A DNA stretch of 64,000 bases, taken from assembly GCA_964343705.1 (NCBI GenBank), contig CAYFJX010000002.1:62001-126000 (forward strand), read 5' to 3'. Both the position numbers and the translations under genes were made by a program. The notes under the pieces are model-generated. The model saw only the letters and a list, made by a program, of their open reading frames with translations. It had not been told where the DNA came from and made no database searches. Shown here in pieces: positions 23,671 to 32,046 of this stretch (positions are counted from its first letter, which is position 1; each line of letters starts with the position of its first letter). Source of the stretch: JAUSFM01 sp964343705 (lineage in GTDB: Archaea; Nanobdellota; Nanobdellia; Woesearchaeales; UBA12501).

Positions 23671-24849
23671 ATGGATCAGCGTGAAGAAATTCTTCGTTTA
23701 GTAATTATGAAAGGCCCAGTACTTCCTTCTCATATTAGCAAGGACCTTAAACGAGACTCACTTTTTACTGCTGCCATGCTTTCTGAGATGGTAGATTCAA
23801 AAAAGCTTAAACTTACCAAGCTCAAGATTGGCGGATCCCCATTGTATTATGCTCCTGGTCAAGAAAACAAGCTGCAGTTCTACTCAAAACACCTGCATGA
23901 AAAAGAACAACGAGCATATGAAAAATTAAGAACAGAACAAATACTTGCTGATGACCAGCAAGAACCCGTAATCCGCGCTGCACTGCGAGAAATCAAGGAT
24001 TTTGCAGTACCCCTTGAAGTAACCATCAATAACACAACCCAGCTTGTATGGAAATGGTACTTACTGCCAGCAAGCGAGGTAGAACCACTTATCAAACAAA
24101 AAATAGTGGTGCTCCCCCCATCAAGACCTGCTACACAACCTGAACCAAAAGCAGCACCGCCTGAGCAAAGCCATCCTTTAGAAGAAGATGAACTAAAAAG
24201 TGAACAAAAACGATTGCAAGAAACAATAGAGCGGTTACAACAAAAGATAGAAGAACAAAAAACACAGCCACAGGTACCTTCACCAACTCCCCTTCCTCAA
24301 GCCAAAAGTCATGTACAACCAGAACCTCCAGTTGTACACAAAAAAGAACCCCAGGAGGAACCTGATGTGCCTGTTGAAAAAATAACACTCACTGAAGAAA
24401 AACCTAAACCCCCGATTGAACCAAGAGAACAACCAAAGAAAGAGAAGAAAGTACCAAAACCAAAAAAAGAACAACAACAAACTTTACAAGAAGAACCAGA
24501 AGAGGTTGAGGAAGAAATCGAGCCAATTCTTGGCGATGCTTTTTATGACAAGATCAAAGCACACTTTGACAAGAACAAAATAGAAATACTCAAACAGAAA
24601 GTTATTAGAAAAAATAGCGAGATTGAATTTGAACTCCTCGTGCCTAGCAGTGTGGGTGAGCTATCCTTCTTTTGTAAGGCACGTAATAAGAAAAAATGTA
24701 ATGATGGTGATCTTAGTAGTGCGTTTCTTGAAGGCCAACGTAAGAAAATGCCAGTCCTATTTCTAACCACTGGCGAGCTTACCAAAAAAGCGGCAACTAT
24801 ATTAACCACTGACCTCAAGAGTATTACAGTACAAACTATAGAAGCATAA
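23671..24849 (+). CDS. winged-helix protein with C-terminal nuclease-like domain
   Basis: 392 aa in three parts. A wHTH (MDQREEILRLVIMKGPVLPS..., residues 1-60) is followed by an alpha/beta region (to 150), then a long Pro/Glu/Lys/Gln-rich coiled-coil linker (150-290). The compact C-terminal domain (290-392) runs through ELSFFCKARNKKKCNDGDLS and PVLFLTTG. That last domain resembles the restriction-endonuclease-like fold in strand order, but the usual D...ExK residues are not clear, so it may be a DNA-binding relative. Followed 12 bases later by fen1, suggesting a DNA-repair or replication link. Confidence 0.65.
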   Translation: MDQREEILRLVIMKGPVLPSHISKDLKRDSLFTAAMLSEMVDSKKLKLTKLKIGGSPLYYAPGQENKLQFYSKHLHEKEQRAYEKLRTEQILADDQQEPVIRAALREIKDFAVPLEVTINNTTQLVWKWYLLPASEVEPLIKQKIVVLPPSRPATQPEPKAAPPEQSHPLEEDELKSEQKRLQETIERLQQKIEEQKTQPQVPSPTPLPQAKSHVQPEPPVVHKKEPQEEPDVPVEKITLTEEKPKPPIEPREQPKKEKKVPKPKKEQQQTLQEEPEEVEEEIEPILGDAFYDKIKAHFDKNKIEILKQKVIRKNSEIEFELLVPSSVGELSFFCKARNKKKCNDGDLSSAFLEGQRKKMPVLFLTTGELTKKAATILTTDLKSITVQTIEA

Positions 24850-24860
24850 AAAGGGTTAGT

Positions 24861-25892
24861 ATGGGAACAAAACTCAAAGAGATTGTAGTCAAAAAAGAAA
24901 TCAAATTTGACGAGCTCAAGAACAAAACACTTGTAGTGGATTCTTATAATGTCTTGTACCAGTTCTTAAGTACTATTCGTATGCGAGATGGCAGTCCTCT
25001 CAAAGACTCTGCAGGCAATGTGACATCCCACTTGAATGGGTTGTTCTATCGGACAGTGAGCATGATGAGCAAGGGATTAAAGCCAGCATTTGTATTTGAT
25101 GGAGAAGCTCCTGAGCTTAAGGCGCAAGAACGAGAAAAAAGAAAACAGGCAAAGATAAAGGCGCAGAAAGAATATGAACAAGCAGTTAAGGAAGAAGATG
25201 TTGATGCCATGAAAAAATACGCTTCACGAACATCACGCCTCACAGCAGACATGGTTGAAGAAGCAAAAAAACTAGTAACTTCTCTGGGACTCCCAGTAAT
25301 CCAAGCACCAAGTGAAGGTGAAGCACAGGCTGCACTTATGGTGAGGAATGGAGATGCGTGGGCAGAAGTAAGCCAAGATTATGACTGTCTTGTATTTGGC
25401 GTGCCACGGCTGGTTCGCAATTTGACAGTAAGTGAGAAACGAAAACTGCCCAACAAGCTCTCATGGCAAACAGTAGTACCTGAATTATTAGTGCTCAAAG
25501 ATAACTTACAAGAATGGAACATTACACAAGATCAGCTCATTGTACTTGCCATACTGATTGGTACTGACTTTAACCCAGGGGGTGTTCGAGGCATTGGACC
25601 AAAAAAAGGCTTGAAACTAGTAAAAGAACACAAGGAATTTGAAGATGTTTTCAAAGCAGTTAAATGGAAGGAGCATTTTGAAACACCATGGGAAAAAGTG
25701 TTTGACACACTCAAAAATATTCCAACAACCACAGACTACAAACTGGAGTGGAAATCAATTGACATGGACAAGCTTACTGAGCTACTCTGTGAAGAACATG
25801 ACTTTTCTAAGACGCGAGTAGAAGACCAGCTAGGGAAACTTGGTGAAATTGAGAAAAACAAGAAGCAAAAAGGTCTTGGTGAGTTCTTTTAG
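24861..25892 (+). CDS. fen: flap endonuclease FEN1
   Basis: 343 aa. N region: VVDSYNVLYQFLS (metal Asp) and AFVFDGEAPELKA. I region: QAPSEGEAQAALMV, VSQDYDCLVFG and ILIGTDFNPGGVRGIGPKKGLKL with the helix-hairpin-helix. The C-terminus ends QKGLGEFF, a canonical PCNA-interacting (PIP) box. It removes 5' flaps in Okazaki-fragment maturation and repair. Probably co-transcribed with the upstream wHTH/nuclease-like gene. Confidence 0.96.
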   Translation: MGTKLKEIVVKKEIKFDELKNKTLVVDSYNVLYQFLSTIRMRDGSPLKDSAGNVTSHLNGLFYRTVSMMSKGLKPAFVFDGEAPELKAQEREKRKQAKIKAQKEYEQAVKEEDVDAMKKYASRTSRLTADMVEEAKKLVTSLGLPVIQAPSEGEAQAALMVRNGDAWAEVSQDYDCLVFGVPRLVRNLTVSEKRKLPNKLSWQTVVPELLVLKDNLQEWNITQDQLIVLAILIGTDFNPGGVRGIGPKKGLKLVKEHKEFEDVFKAVKWKEHFETPWEKVFDTLKNIPTTTDYKLEWKSIDMDKLTELLCEEHDFSKTRVEDQLGKLGEIEKNKKQKGLGEFF

Positions 25893-25937
25893 TAATACAT
25901 GGGAAGATTTAAATACAATTATAAAATACCCTTTTCT

Positions 25938-27386
25938 ATGACAAAAATAACTAATTGGTGGGTCTGGGAACGGCCCGCAAGTACCCATATTATTTACACA
26001 GCTGCATCTACGTGTGCTCACGCAGTAAAAAAAGTGTATGGGTATGCGTATAGTAAGACGTTCTATGGTTTTTTCAAAAAAGGCATGGTTCGTTGGATGT
26101 GTGATATGGATGAGCTTGTTGCAAATGGCAAAGAAGTTATTGCACTGATGAAAGACCCTGATTACTATAAAGAAAAAAAAGCTCATTGGACCAAGCTTAC
26201 TGATGAGCTTAACCAGTTATTTGCTACACTTGATGAAACAGGGCTTAGTGAACTTAGTGATCCTGAACTTTTGGAGCTATACAACAAACTTGACCGGCTC
26301 TACAGTGATTGGTGGGGAGCTACACAGGTTGCAGAACTTGTTTCGTATGGCGGAGAAGATATGCTCAAGAAAAGGCTTACCCCGGAGCAATTCAAGAAGT
26401 ACTTTAGCTTGTTGGTAAGCCCAACAAAACCATCATACACGTATGAAGAAGAAACTAAGATTTATGAGATTGTAAAACAAGCACAAGAAAAAGGTATTGA
26501 TCACGCTAATGTACAAGCAATGCTTGAAAAACATGCAGAAGAGTATCATTGGATGCAAAATAACTTCCATGACACCACTGTGTTAGACGCAGAGCACTTT
26601 AAAGAAAAGGTTGCTGCATTTCTTAAAGACAATGTGGATGTTGAAAAGCTAAGAGAAGATGAAGAACAACGCCTTGCTAAGGTAACAGAAGATAAAAAAG
26701 CAGCAGTAGAAGAATTAGGACTGCAAGACCTGCAACATGTAATAACACTTATTGATGAATTCTGCACTATTCAAGATGATCGTAAGATGATGGCACTCAA
26801 AGGCTGTTACCATATTGATAGGTTTTCCAAAGAAGTTGCGCAGCGAAAAAAGATTCCTTACGAGCTCATTGCATTTGCAACACCTGATCAAGTTCGTGGC
26901 ATTATACAAGATAATAAAGTATCACTTGAAACGCTTGCTGCACAAAAAGAACATCTTGTGATCATATTTAATGATGAAGATTACAGTGCTGAAACATTTA
27001 TTAGAGGTGAAGCAGTGCAAAAAGAAAGAGAGATTCTTGGTGATCAACAAGAAGCACGAAATGTTACTGAAATTGAGGGTATGGCAGCGTGTGGTGGTAG
27101 AGCACAAGGGAAAGTCAGGGTAATTGTATCACCTAAAGATATTGATAAGATGCAAGAAGGAGAGATTTTAGTTTCTACTATGACTTCTCCTGATTTTGTT
27201 GTTGCCATGAAAAAAGCAGCTGCAATAATTACTGATGAAGGTGGTGTAACCAGTCACGCTGCGATTGTAAGTAGAGAACTTGGAATACCTTGTGTGATTG
27301 GAACAAAGAACGCTACGCGCATTCTAGAAGATGGTATGACTGTAGAAGTACGTGCAAACCATGGTCTTGTTAAGATAGTAATATAG
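25938..27386 (+). CDS. PEP-utilising mobile-domain protein
   Basis: 482 aa from the ATG at 25938, preferred because ATTTAAATAC lies about 25 bp upstream (an in-frame ATG at 25899 precedes that TATA). The first ~370 residues are helical and unrecognised (ITNWWVWERPAST...). The C-terminal ~100 residues are the swivelling phosphohistidine domain of PEP synthase/PPDK, with GGVTSHAAIVSRELGIPCV carrying the active His. Neither the ATP-grasp nor the PEP-binding TIM barrel is present, so it cannot be a complete PEP synthase. A paralogue with the same layout is at 53700-55304. Confidence 0.85.
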   Translation: MTKITNWWVWERPASTHIIYTAASTCAHAVKKVYGYAYSKTFYGFFKKGMVRWMCDMDELVANGKEVIALMKDPDYYKEKKAHWTKLTDELNQLFATLDETGLSELSDPELLELYNKLDRLYSDWWGATQVAELVSYGGEDMLKKRLTPEQFKKYFSLLVSPTKPSYTYEEETKIYEIVKQAQEKGIDHANVQAMLEKHAEEYHWMQNNFHDTTVLDAEHFKEKVAAFLKDNVDVEKLREDEEQRLAKVTEDKKAAVEELGLQDLQHVITLIDEFCTIQDDRKMMALKGCYHIDRFSKEVAQRKKIPYELIAFATPDQVRGIIQDNKVSLETLAAQKEHLVIIFNDEDYSAETFIRGEAVQKEREILGDQQEARNVTEIEGMAACGGRAQGKVRVIVSPKDIDKMQEGEILVSTMTSPDFVVAMKKAAAIITDEGGVTSHAAIVSRELGIPCVIGTKNATRILEDGMTVEVRANHGLVKIVI

Positions 27387-27398
27387 CTTCTTTTTCTC

Positions 27399-27650
27399 TT
27401 AAAGGCCTAGAAATCCATGCGTGTCAATGTCAAATGGACGTACATCAACTCCTGGAACAGATTCAAATCCAACAACTGCGTCAAAGTACATGTCAACTTC
27501 TCGCTTAGGAAAATTAGTAGTGTTTAACTCTATCTTTCCACCTGCTGGAAAGTGCACTTCTCCAATGCCAAGAATTGCATGGGTTGTTCCGCAACCACCA
27601 ACAAAGTCTAGTTCTGGAATAAAAAGATCGGTCATGTCACTCCCTGTCAT
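27399..27650 (-). CDS. hypothetical protein, 83 aa
   Basis: Soluble, beta-rich small protein (MTGSDMTDLFIPELDFVGGC...). A GGGGGTG box precedes the ATG at 27650. An internal ATG at 27635 also has GGGAG. TATA TTTTTTATATAAGC lies about 60 bp upstream. The plus strand has an overlapping ORF of similar length, but the minus reading has the better start signals and composition. No family. Confidence 0.5.
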   Translation of the reverse strand: MTGSDMTDLFIPELDFVGGCGTTHAILGIGEVHFPAGGKIELNTTNFPKREVDMYFDAVVGFESVPGVDVRPFDIDTHGFLGL

Positions 27651-27752
27651 GTCTCAGCACACCCCCTGTGAAGACTGATACTGTAAGAATATCGAGCTTA
27701 TATAAAAAAGTAATGGGGAAGACTTAAATACTCCTTGAACTCTTTTGCCACC

Positions 27753-28253
27753 ATGAGACGAGGACCTATCAACATACCGTATGAAATTGCTTATCGTGCC
27801 ATTGAACATCTAAAAGGTGAACCTGAGTATAAAGAACTGCAACAGGAAAGGCGTAACCACATATGGGCAGCAAATAGCCTTTCTCTCCTTCTTTACGCAT
27901 ACCATTTTGAATCAATAAATGAATTTTTAGAGTATGAACCTCAATTGAAAGGAAAGATTTCGCCTGTTGCATTTGAAAGGGTAACAGTAAGGGATAAAGT
28001 AGAAGGCAAAAATGGTTTGGAAATCACTTTAGGAGATCAAACCAACAGCACCTTAGTATTGGAGTATGCAGGAACCAATGATCCTATTACTGATCCATTA
28101 ACTGCTTCAGAAGTAGGAGATACACTTCAGATTTATACTAGTTCATATTTTGGGAATTCTCGCATTAAAGTAGATGCAGGAATACACGTACGAAATGATG
28201 ACCACTATGCACGCTTACAAGAAATGCGTGCAGAACTTGTAGACAAATTGTAA
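27753..28253 (+). CDS. hypothetical protein, 166 aa
   Basis: Soluble protein beginning MRRGPINIPYEIAYRAIEHL. The ATG at 27753 is chosen because ACTTAAATA at about 27721-27730 lies 25 bp upstream (leaderless). The N-terminal half is helical and the second half strand-rich (LEITLGDQTNSTLVLEYAG). No family recognised; single-gene unit. Confidence 0.55.
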   Translation: MRRGPINIPYEIAYRAIEHLKGEPEYKELQQERRNHIWAANSLSLLLYAYHFESINEFLEYEPQLKGKISPVAFERVTVRDKVEGKNGLEITLGDQTNSTLVLEYAGTNDPITDPLTASEVGDTLQIYTSSYFGNSRIKVDAGIHVRNDDHYARLQEMRAELVDKL

Positions 28254-28293
28254 AACCGCAAAACTTAATAAGACTCATTCTCAAAATCAGCAT

Positions 28294-29853
28294 ATGAAAC
28301 TTCGCGATGCACTTAAAGGAAAACTTACACAAGATGAGCTGTCCCAGCTGAAAGCAGCGTATGATAGTGTGGGAAGCATTGCAATTCTTGATATTCCTGA
28401 TGAACTCAAGAAAAAAGAAAAGCTGATTGCAAACACACTTTTGAAAGGAAATAATAACATAACTACTGTTGTCAAAAAAGTTGGGATTCGTGGTGGAGAA
28501 TTGCGCTTGCAAAAGTACAAAGTGCTTGCTGGTGAAAACACCAAAGAAACAGTGCACCGAGAAAGCGGTGTGGATATTAAACTTAACATTGAGCAAGTAT
28601 ACTTCTCAGTACGATTGGCAACAGAACGTTTACGCATATGCAACCAAATCAAAGAAGGTGAACAGGTCATGGTGATGTTCTCTGGCTGTGCTCCATATTG
28701 CTGTGTTATTGGTAAAAATAGCAAGGTAAAAATGGTGTATGGGGTTGAGCTCAACAAGAAAGGACACCTATACGGCCGTGAGAATGTGATGAAGAATCGT
28801 TTACAGAACGTGTTCTTGATGCAAGGTGATGTAAAGAAAGTACTGCCACACATCAGCAAGCACATTGTTGGTTTGAAGACTAGCCTGCAATCAAAAGAAA
28901 TGGGCAAGATACTCAAGGAAAAACCAAGTTTGGTGGAGCTCTTTGTCTCGTTTGATGAATGTATAAAGCATGAAAAGTTAGAAAAGGCCATCCAGAAACT
29001 CATCAAGGCAGGAATTGAACCTGTTGTGCACGCACCATGGCATGAGAAGGGGGAAACCACCAGTCTTGTTCACACAGGAGAACGCCTTGGGCGAAACCTC
29101 TACATGTTTGGAAAGATTGGAAAGCTGGCAAAAAAATATAACATGAAAGTTATTGTGCATGCAGTCCATGAAAAAGAGCATGACCAAAAAGCAATGCTAC
29201 GCAACCTTGCAAAGCTTAAGCCATACTTCAAATGGTTTTATTTTGAAAACCTACCACGAGCTCCACTAAACGCAGTTGCTGATTACAAAAAAATGATCAA
29301 CGTGGGAATCAAAAATGCGTGCTTTGACACCTGCCACTTTTATGAAGACTATCCAGATAATAAAAAAATGGAAGCAATGGTGAAAGGAGTTACAAAACTG
29401 CCAGTAAACATGTACTTTCACCTTGCAGATTCAGATACTAAAGTGCATGCCATGGAAGTAGGAAAAGGAGGAGTTGACTTTGCAAGACTCATGCCCTATT
29501 ACACGTGTGGTATTGCTGAAATTAACTGTGCAAATTATGAAAAACCAGTTGAAATGATAAGAAGTAGAAACAAGGTTGGCAAGCTCAGCAAACAATTTGA
29601 TAGGATAGTCATGCCATTGCCAAAGAGCGCAGATAGTTTCTTGTACCTTGCACTACAAGCAATCAAAAAAGGAGGTATAATCCACCTCTATGATTTCACG
29701 CATGAAAATGAGATGCCACAGGCAAGCCTGGCAAAGGTAGAAAAAGCATGCAAAGCTGCAGGCAAAAAGTACAAGATAAAAAAATGGGTGGTTTGTGGTA
29801 GTTATGGCCCAGGTAAGTTTAGAGTGTGTGTTGATATTGAAGTGCTAAGTTAG
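28294..29853 (+). CDS. trm5: Trm5 tRNA m1G37 methyltransferase with inserted TIM-barrel domain
   Basis: 519 aa. Residues 1-187 match archaeal Trm5: the D2 domain, VHRESGVDIKLNIEQVYFS and SAM motif VMVMFSGCAPY. Residues 434-519 are the other half of the same methyltransferase: FDRIVMPLPKSADSFL and GGIIHLYDF. Between them about 245 residues (190-433) form a xylose-isomerase/AP-endonuclease-2-like barrel. It shows VVHAPWH, VIVHAVHEKEH, FYFENLPR, FDTCHFYED, MYFHLADSD and AEINCANYE, which supply plausible metal ligands (E318, D345, H348, H376, E408). The insertion follows Rossmann strand 4 at GDVKKVLP. Trm5 makes m1G37, needed for reading-frame maintenance; the added domain's substrate is unknown. 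Confidence 0.9.
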   Translation: MKLRDALKGKLTQDELSQLKAAYDSVGSIAILDIPDELKKKEKLIANTLLKGNNNITTVVKKVGIRGGELRLQKYKVLAGENTKETVHRESGVDIKLNIEQVYFSVRLATERLRICNQIKEGEQVMVMFSGCAPYCCVIGKNSKVKMVYGVELNKKGHLYGRENVMKNRLQNVFLMQGDVKKVLPHISKHIVGLKTSLQSKEMGKILKEKPSLVELFVSFDECIKHEKLEKAIQKLIKAGIEPVVHAPWHEKGETTSLVHTGERLGRNLYMFGKIGKLAKKYNMKVIVHAVHEKEHDQKAMLRNLAKLKPYFKWFYFENLPRAPLNAVADYKKMINVGIKNACFDTCHFYEDYPDNKKMEAMVKGVTKLPVNMYFHLADSDTKVHAMEVGKGGVDFARLMPYYTCGIAEINCANYEKPVEMIRSRNKVGKLSKQFDRIVMPLPKSADSFLYLALQAIKKGGIIHLYDFTHENEMPQASLAKVEKACKAAGKKYKIKKWVVCGSYGPGKFRVCVDIEVLS

Positions 29854-29933
29854 ACACACCCTCTTTTTCCCCCTTTTATGCTTTTCTCTTGAAAAACACA
29901 AGGTTTATATAGCTTTTCAGCGCATTAGAAAGT

Positions 29934-31079
29934 ATGCCAGCTAAGAATGATGATATCATCCACAAGGTCATGTCACACTACACAGTTGATATCACCAGCA
30001 TCGAAGAAGAAAACCGTGTTCTGAAAGAAACAGTAAGCAGCCTCAAAGATGAGCTGAACAAGTTCAACAGGGCGCCGCTTCTCATAGCTGAAATAAAGGA
30101 AAACCTTGGAGATAATGCAGTTCTTCGTTTGAATAATGGCAATGAGTTCTTTGTTGATGTTTCAAGCACCTGCAAAAATGCAAAGCCTGGTGACACAGTA
30201 CTTGTTGAACAAAAAAACTTGACTGTTGTGAAAAAATTATCAAAGCAAAAACGATTTAATGTTGAAAAATTTGTTATTGTAGAAAAGCCAAAGGTTGCAT
30301 GGGAAAACATTGGCGGCCTAAAAGACCAAGCACATGAAATCAGAGAAGTAATTGAGCTTCCATTAAACAAACCTGAACTTTTCAAGAAAGTTGGGATCCA
30401 CCCACCAAAAGGAATCTTGTTACATGGTGAGCCAGGAACCGGAAAGACACTGCTCGCAAAGGCTGTTGCTGCTTCAACAAACTCCACCTTTATTGAGATT
30501 GTAGGTTCTGAGCTTGTACAGAAATTTATTGGAGAAGGTTCAAAGCTGGTAAAAGAAGTATTTGCACTTGCAAGAGAAAAAGCACCCTCAATCATATTTA
30601 TTGATGAAATTGACGCTATTGCTGCAACACGTGTTGATGTTGGCACATCAGGAGAACGAGAAGTACAGCGTACCTTTATGCAGTTACTTGCAGAAATCGA
30701 TGGGTTTAAACCATTAGGCAATGTTAAAATCATTGGATGTACCAACCGTAAGGACATTCTTGACACTGCAGTCACTCGTCCTGGACGGCTTGACAGGCTT
30801 ATTCACGTTCCTGCTCCTAACAAGGATGGGATTAAAGAAATTTTTGGTATTCACACCAAGAACATGCGCTTGCATAAGAAAGTATCACTTCCTGAACTAG
30901 TGGGAGTTATGGATGGGTTTTCTGGAGCGGAAATCAAGTCTGCTTGCACTGAAGCTGGCTATTTTGCTATTCGAAGTGACCGAGTGTCTGTTACCCACGA
31001 GGATTTTACCCAGGCAGTTGATAAAATAAAAAAGGAAAAAGTAGGCGAGAGTACCGAGCATTTGAGAATGTTTGGATAA
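29934..31079 (+). CDS. pan: proteasome-activating nucleotidase PAN
   Basis: 381 aa. N-terminal coiled coil (about residues 15-45), OB ring domain (50-100), AAA ATPase with Walker A GEPGTGKT (about 164-171), Walker B IIFIDEID, and the second region of homology with arginine fingers TRPGRLDRL. The C-terminus ends RMFG, a hydrophobic-aromatic-X tail like the HbYX motif that opens the 20S gate, with Phe in place of Tyr. TATA GGTTTATATAG about 25-30 bp upstream. Confidence 0.95.
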   Translation: MPAKNDDIIHKVMSHYTVDITSIEEENRVLKETVSSLKDELNKFNRAPLLIAEIKENLGDNAVLRLNNGNEFFVDVSSTCKNAKPGDTVLVEQKNLTVVKKLSKQKRFNVEKFVIVEKPKVAWENIGGLKDQAHEIREVIELPLNKPELFKKVGIHPPKGILLHGEPGTGKTLLAKAVAASTNSTFIEIVGSELVQKFIGEGSKLVKEVFALAREKAPSIIFIDEIDAIAATRVDVGTSGEREVQRTFMQLLAEIDGFKPLGNVKIIGCTNRKDILDTAVTRPGRLDRLIHVPAPNKDGIKEIFGIHTKNMRLHKKVSLPELVGVMDGFSGAEIKSACTEAGYFAIRSDRVSVTHEDFTQAVDKIKKEKVGESTEHLRMFG

Positions 31080-31115
31080 GTTCTAGTTCTAGAAAAAGAG
31101 ATGAAAGAATTTGTG

Positions 31116-31185
31116 CAGCGCTAGTCAGTTACTTCCCTTCATCATCGCTCTCGCTCAGCGGGTGTTCACTAACATCATAGCACTG
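31116..31185 (-). ncRNA. C/D box guide sRNA
   Basis: In order on the minus strand: a 7-bp terminal stem (CAGTGCT 31179-31185 with AGCGCTG 31116-31122), C box ATGATGT (31172-31178), a 13-nt guide, D' box CTGA (31155-31158), a 9-nt spacer, C' box ATGATGA (31139-31145), a 10-nt guide, and D box CTGA (31125-31128). Spacing and both k-turn box pairs fit archaeal C/D sRNAs that direct 2'-O-methylation of rRNA or tRNA. I cannot name the targets. Its 5' end overlaps the end of the LAGLIDADG copy B ORF by 11 bases. Confidence 0.78.
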
Positions 31186-31663
31186 TTGCACTTCTGAAGG
31201 AATTCCCTTCTAGTAGTAATGATTCTAACACCTCTTGCTTTTCTAATGCGTATGAAAACTCCAAGAGGTTATAAAACTTGCGTAAATTGTCCCTTCCTTT
31301 GATGTAAAATCGACCGCAAAATTGTCTTCTTTTTTGTGTACGCAGTTGAATAAATGAAGTTGACATGCCAAAATGGTTCAACATCGTTCGTATTTGATTT
31401 AAGAAAATAAGAAGATTCCCTACATTTTCTTTGTTCTTTGATAAAACAAACTGAATCCTCCAACGATTATCTACTGGTTTTGAGCCTTCATTTCCATAAA
31501 TAACAGATAGAAAAGCTAATTTTACTTCATCTGGCCCATGAAAAATCCAGTCAGGGATGTGAAATGGTTGGAATACTTTGTTTCCCACAGGAGCTCCTGG
31601 GTTTTTTTGTAAGATCCCATAAATTCGCTTTGCTTTTGACTGGTTACTTATTCCATTCCCCAT
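31175..31663 (-). CDS. LAGLIDADG-like protein (copy B), single motif
   Basis: 162 aa. The part from HIPDWIFHGPDEVKLAFLSV onward aligns by eye with the C-terminal half of copy A, where RIPDII...FVKGFFDGDG stands. The helix ends YGNEG, keeping an acidic residue (E59) where copy A has D249, but only one motif is present. It is either a single-motif enzyme that dimerises or the remnant of a larger gene. Its leader is nearly identical to that of copy A. Start: ATG at 31663 behind GGAGGTG. The stop lies within the 5' stem/C box of the C/D sRNA. Confidence 0.7.
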   Translation of the reverse strand: MGNGISNQSKAKRIYGILQKNPGAPVGNKVFQPFHIPDWIFHGPDEVKLAFLSVIYGNEGSKPVDNRWRIQFVLSKNKENVGNLLIFLNQIRTMLNHFGMSTSFIQLRTQKRRQFCGRFYIKGRDNLRKFYNLLEFSYALEKQEVLESLLLEGNSFRSATVL

Positions 31664-31670
31664 CTTTAAT

Positions 31671-31703
31671 CACCTCCACTTTTTCGCTTGTTAAAAAGTG
31701 GAG
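31671..31703 (-). promoter_or_regulatory. hairpin covering the Shine-Dalgarno of copy B
   Basis: CTCCACTTTTT (31674-31684) pairs with AAAAAGTGGAG (31693-31703) with the same loop as copy A. GGAGGTG is partly inside the stem. Confidence 0.72.
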
Positions 31704-31713
31704 TTAGTCCAAG

Positions 31714-31813
31714 AAAAAGAGGTTAGTGAGCAAAACTCACAAAAAAGTTTTAGGCGTTAGCCGACCCTGAAATGGGAAAGCTTTTTGTTAAGGGTTTTGC
31801 GAGGCCTCTTTTT
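31714..31813 (-). ncRNA. conserved structured 5' leader of LAGLIDADG copy B
   Basis: AAAAAGAGG (31714-31722) pairs with CCTCTTTTT (31805-31813). The inner hairpins correspond one to one to those of copy A. The minus-strand promoter (GCTTATATAG, about 31839-31848) places the RNA start just before the stem. Confidence 0.6.
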
Positions 31814-31855
31814 CACTAGTTTCTGTAAGGTTTTCGAGCTATATAAGCTTTGGGT

Positions 31856-31882
31856 CCACAGATGTCCAGTGTCCAGTGGTAA
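31856..31882 (-). repeat. 27-bp motif shared with copy C upstream region
   Basis: Minus strand starts TTACCACTGGACACTGG, 25 of 27 identical to 21908-21934. Here it directly abuts the outer end of the 180-bp leader repeat and contains a perfect tandem CACTGGA. The rest of the gap 31883-32046 holds only an AT-rich promoter region (ACATTTATTAA) for the next plus gene. Confidence 0.8.
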
Positions 31883-32046
31883 GGAATTATCCCAAAAAGT
31901 CAGACTCCATAGATTTTCTTTTCCCACGACAAACCAAGCTTACAAACAAAACATTTATTAATGAGCACGACAATAGACGACGATATGAGGGGGTTACTGA
32001 GAGAATCTCCGACTGATCAAATAAAACAAAGAGGGGTACACACAAA

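Larger units (their letters stand above)
31671..31851 (-). repeat. ~180 bp promoter/leader repeat, copy B
   Basis: Second copy of the element at 20508-20688, same position relative to its gene, roughly nine bases in ten identical by eye. About 11 kb separates the copies and both are on the minus strand. Confidence 0.9.

Noticed and set aside
27421..27678. Plus-strand 85-aa ORF opposite the 83-aa hypothetical gene
   Set aside because: Ser/Thr/Pro-rich shadow composition and no start signals; the minus-strand reading is better supported.
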